Assembly (NCBI GenBank): GCA_026992695.1
Contig: JALWYP010000147.1
Span: 1-7,152 of the forward strand
Direction: 5' to 3'
Length of the DNA stretch: 7,152 bases
From: Flavobacteriaceae bacterium
Lineage (GTDB): Bacteria > Bacteroidota > Bacteroidia > Flavobacteriales > Flavobacteriaceae
Each line of letters begins with the position of its first letter. Within the stretch, counting starts at the first letter, position 1. Shown here piece after piece: positions 6,734 through 7,152 of the stretch. Below the pieces are notes generated by a model. It searched no databases. It had not been told where the DNA came from and was given only the letters and a program-made list of their open reading frames with translations. The position numbers were made by a program, and so were the translations under genes.

Positions 6734-7152
6734 AAGTAGTAATGGCAACAAAATAATCGCTTAGTACTTTATCGTTTAGTGTAGACGGTGTTTTTATTTC
6801 TAATAAAGCCGGTTTGTTTGTTATGTCAAAAAAAGATTGGAGTTTGGTTTCAAAATCTTTTTTAGAGTTTATTTCTTTGTATTTAAAACCATACATTTTA
6901 CAAAGATATTTGGCAGTGAGGTTATGTTTGGTTTCAAAAAAGGTTGAAAATTTATCAGATTCTTTGTTTTTTGCAATAATTTTAAAAATTCCGCCTCCCG
7001 AATTATTTATTAAAATGATTTTAAAATTCTTTGGGATGTAGTTGTTCCACAATGCATTACTATCATAGAAAAAACTCAAATCTCCCGTGATAAAAATCGT
7101 AGGCAAATTAGATACAACTGCTGCTCCAATTGCGGTAGAAGTACTACCATCT
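6726..7152 (-). CDS. menD: MenD, C-terminal part (2-succinyl-5-enolpyruvyl-6-hydroxy-3-cyclohexene-1-carboxylate synthase), 5' end outside window
   Basis: This is the last 141 residues of a thiamine-diphosphate enzyme; the frame is open from 7151 to the window edge, so the gene is cut by the window and not truncated. MenD condenses isochorismate with the succinyl-semialdehyde unit from 2-oxoglutarate in menaquinone biosynthesis, in the cytoplasm. Visible features are DGSTSTAIGAA at the very edge (the conserved loop before the cofactor-binding site), then ITGDLSFFYDSNALWN, which is the GDx(~6)DxN motif binding Mg2+ and thiamine diphosphate. These are followed by LINNSGGGIFKI (MenD-typical NxGGGIF) and FFETKHNLTAKYLCKMYGF, common in flavobacterial MenD. 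The apparent start at 7106 is a TTG leucine codon inside the domain, not a real start. The TAG stop lies 8 bp inside the 3' end of the convergent 138-residue gene. Menaquinone is the usual respiratory quinone of Bacteroidota, consistent with the organism call. Confidence 0.93.
   Translation of the reverse strand, partial: DGSTSTAIGAAVVSNLPTIFITGDLSFFYDSNALWNNYIPKNFKIILINNSGGGIFKIIAKNKESDKFSTFFETKHNLTAKYLCKMYGFKYKEINSKKDFETKLQSFFDITNKPALLEIKTPSTLNDKVLSDYFVAITTSI

Noticed and set aside
6814..7041. Plus-strand frame of 75 codons antisense to menD
   Set aside because: The minus-strand frame carries the MenD thiamine-diphosphate motifs; this one has none.
7104..7106. Start codon for a separate 126-residue protein
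   Set aside because: The codon is TTG within the MenD domain; the same frame continues upstream to the window edge with conserved MenD residues.
1..7152. Defence system, CRISPR array, mobile element or novel multi-gene system
   Set aside because: No repeat arrays, transposase, integrase, toxin-antitoxin pair or nuclease/effector genes are visible; nearly every gene falls into a known housekeeping or glycan-transfer family.

Overview
The window looks like a chromosomal segment from a member of the Bacteroidota, most likely a flavobacterium. The DNA is AT-rich, start codons are not preceded by clear Shine-Dalgarno sequences, and two intergenic sites match the Bacteroidota -7 promoter element TAnnTTTG. 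The proteins have the sequence style of flavobacterial housekeeping genes, and a menaquinone gene (menD) is present. The taxonomic call is an inference from these signs; no rRNA or other marker gene is in the window.

Left block (1-2636, all minus strand): a compact gene string read right to left. It runs tsaC (threonylcarbamoyl-AMP synthase for the t6A37 tRNA modification), a 58-bp gap, a class II CCA-adding enzyme with an HD domain, an ATGA stop/start overlap, a RimJ/RimL-like GNAT acetyltransferase, and then a 17-bp overlap with the first 21 codons of a membrane protein that runs off the left edge. That last fragment resembles the N-terminus of COX15/CtaA-type heme A synthase. Two universal tRNA-maturation steps (t6A37 and 3'-CCA) therefore probably share one transcript.

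Middle block (2725-5400): three genes for surface-glycan assembly. A plus-strand GT2 glycosyltransferase with a galactosyltransferase-type C-terminus has its own promoter and a TTG start. It meets, tail to tail, a TagB/TagF-like (CDP-glycerol glycerophosphotransferase family) protein. Upstream of that on the minus strand, one base away, is a WaaE/KdtX-like GT2 glycosyltransferase. In a Gram-negative organism these most likely act on the lipopolysaccharide core or another surface glycan.

Right block (5407-7152): a CvfB-like RNA-binding protein (S1-type domains plus winged helix) heads the minus-strand glycan operon, 6 bp upstream of the WaaE-like gene. Divergent from it is a GTG-initiated 138-residue protein that I could not assign firmly. 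It ends 8 bp inside the 3' end of menD, whose thiamine-diphosphate-binding C-terminal part fills the right edge.

The layout is gene-dense, with only three non-coding gaps of 58-88 bp. I saw no RNA genes, CRISPR arrays, insertion sequences, attachment sites or clear hairpin terminators. The window reads as ordinary core-genome sequence with a small glycan module, and I did not find convincing evidence of a new system.
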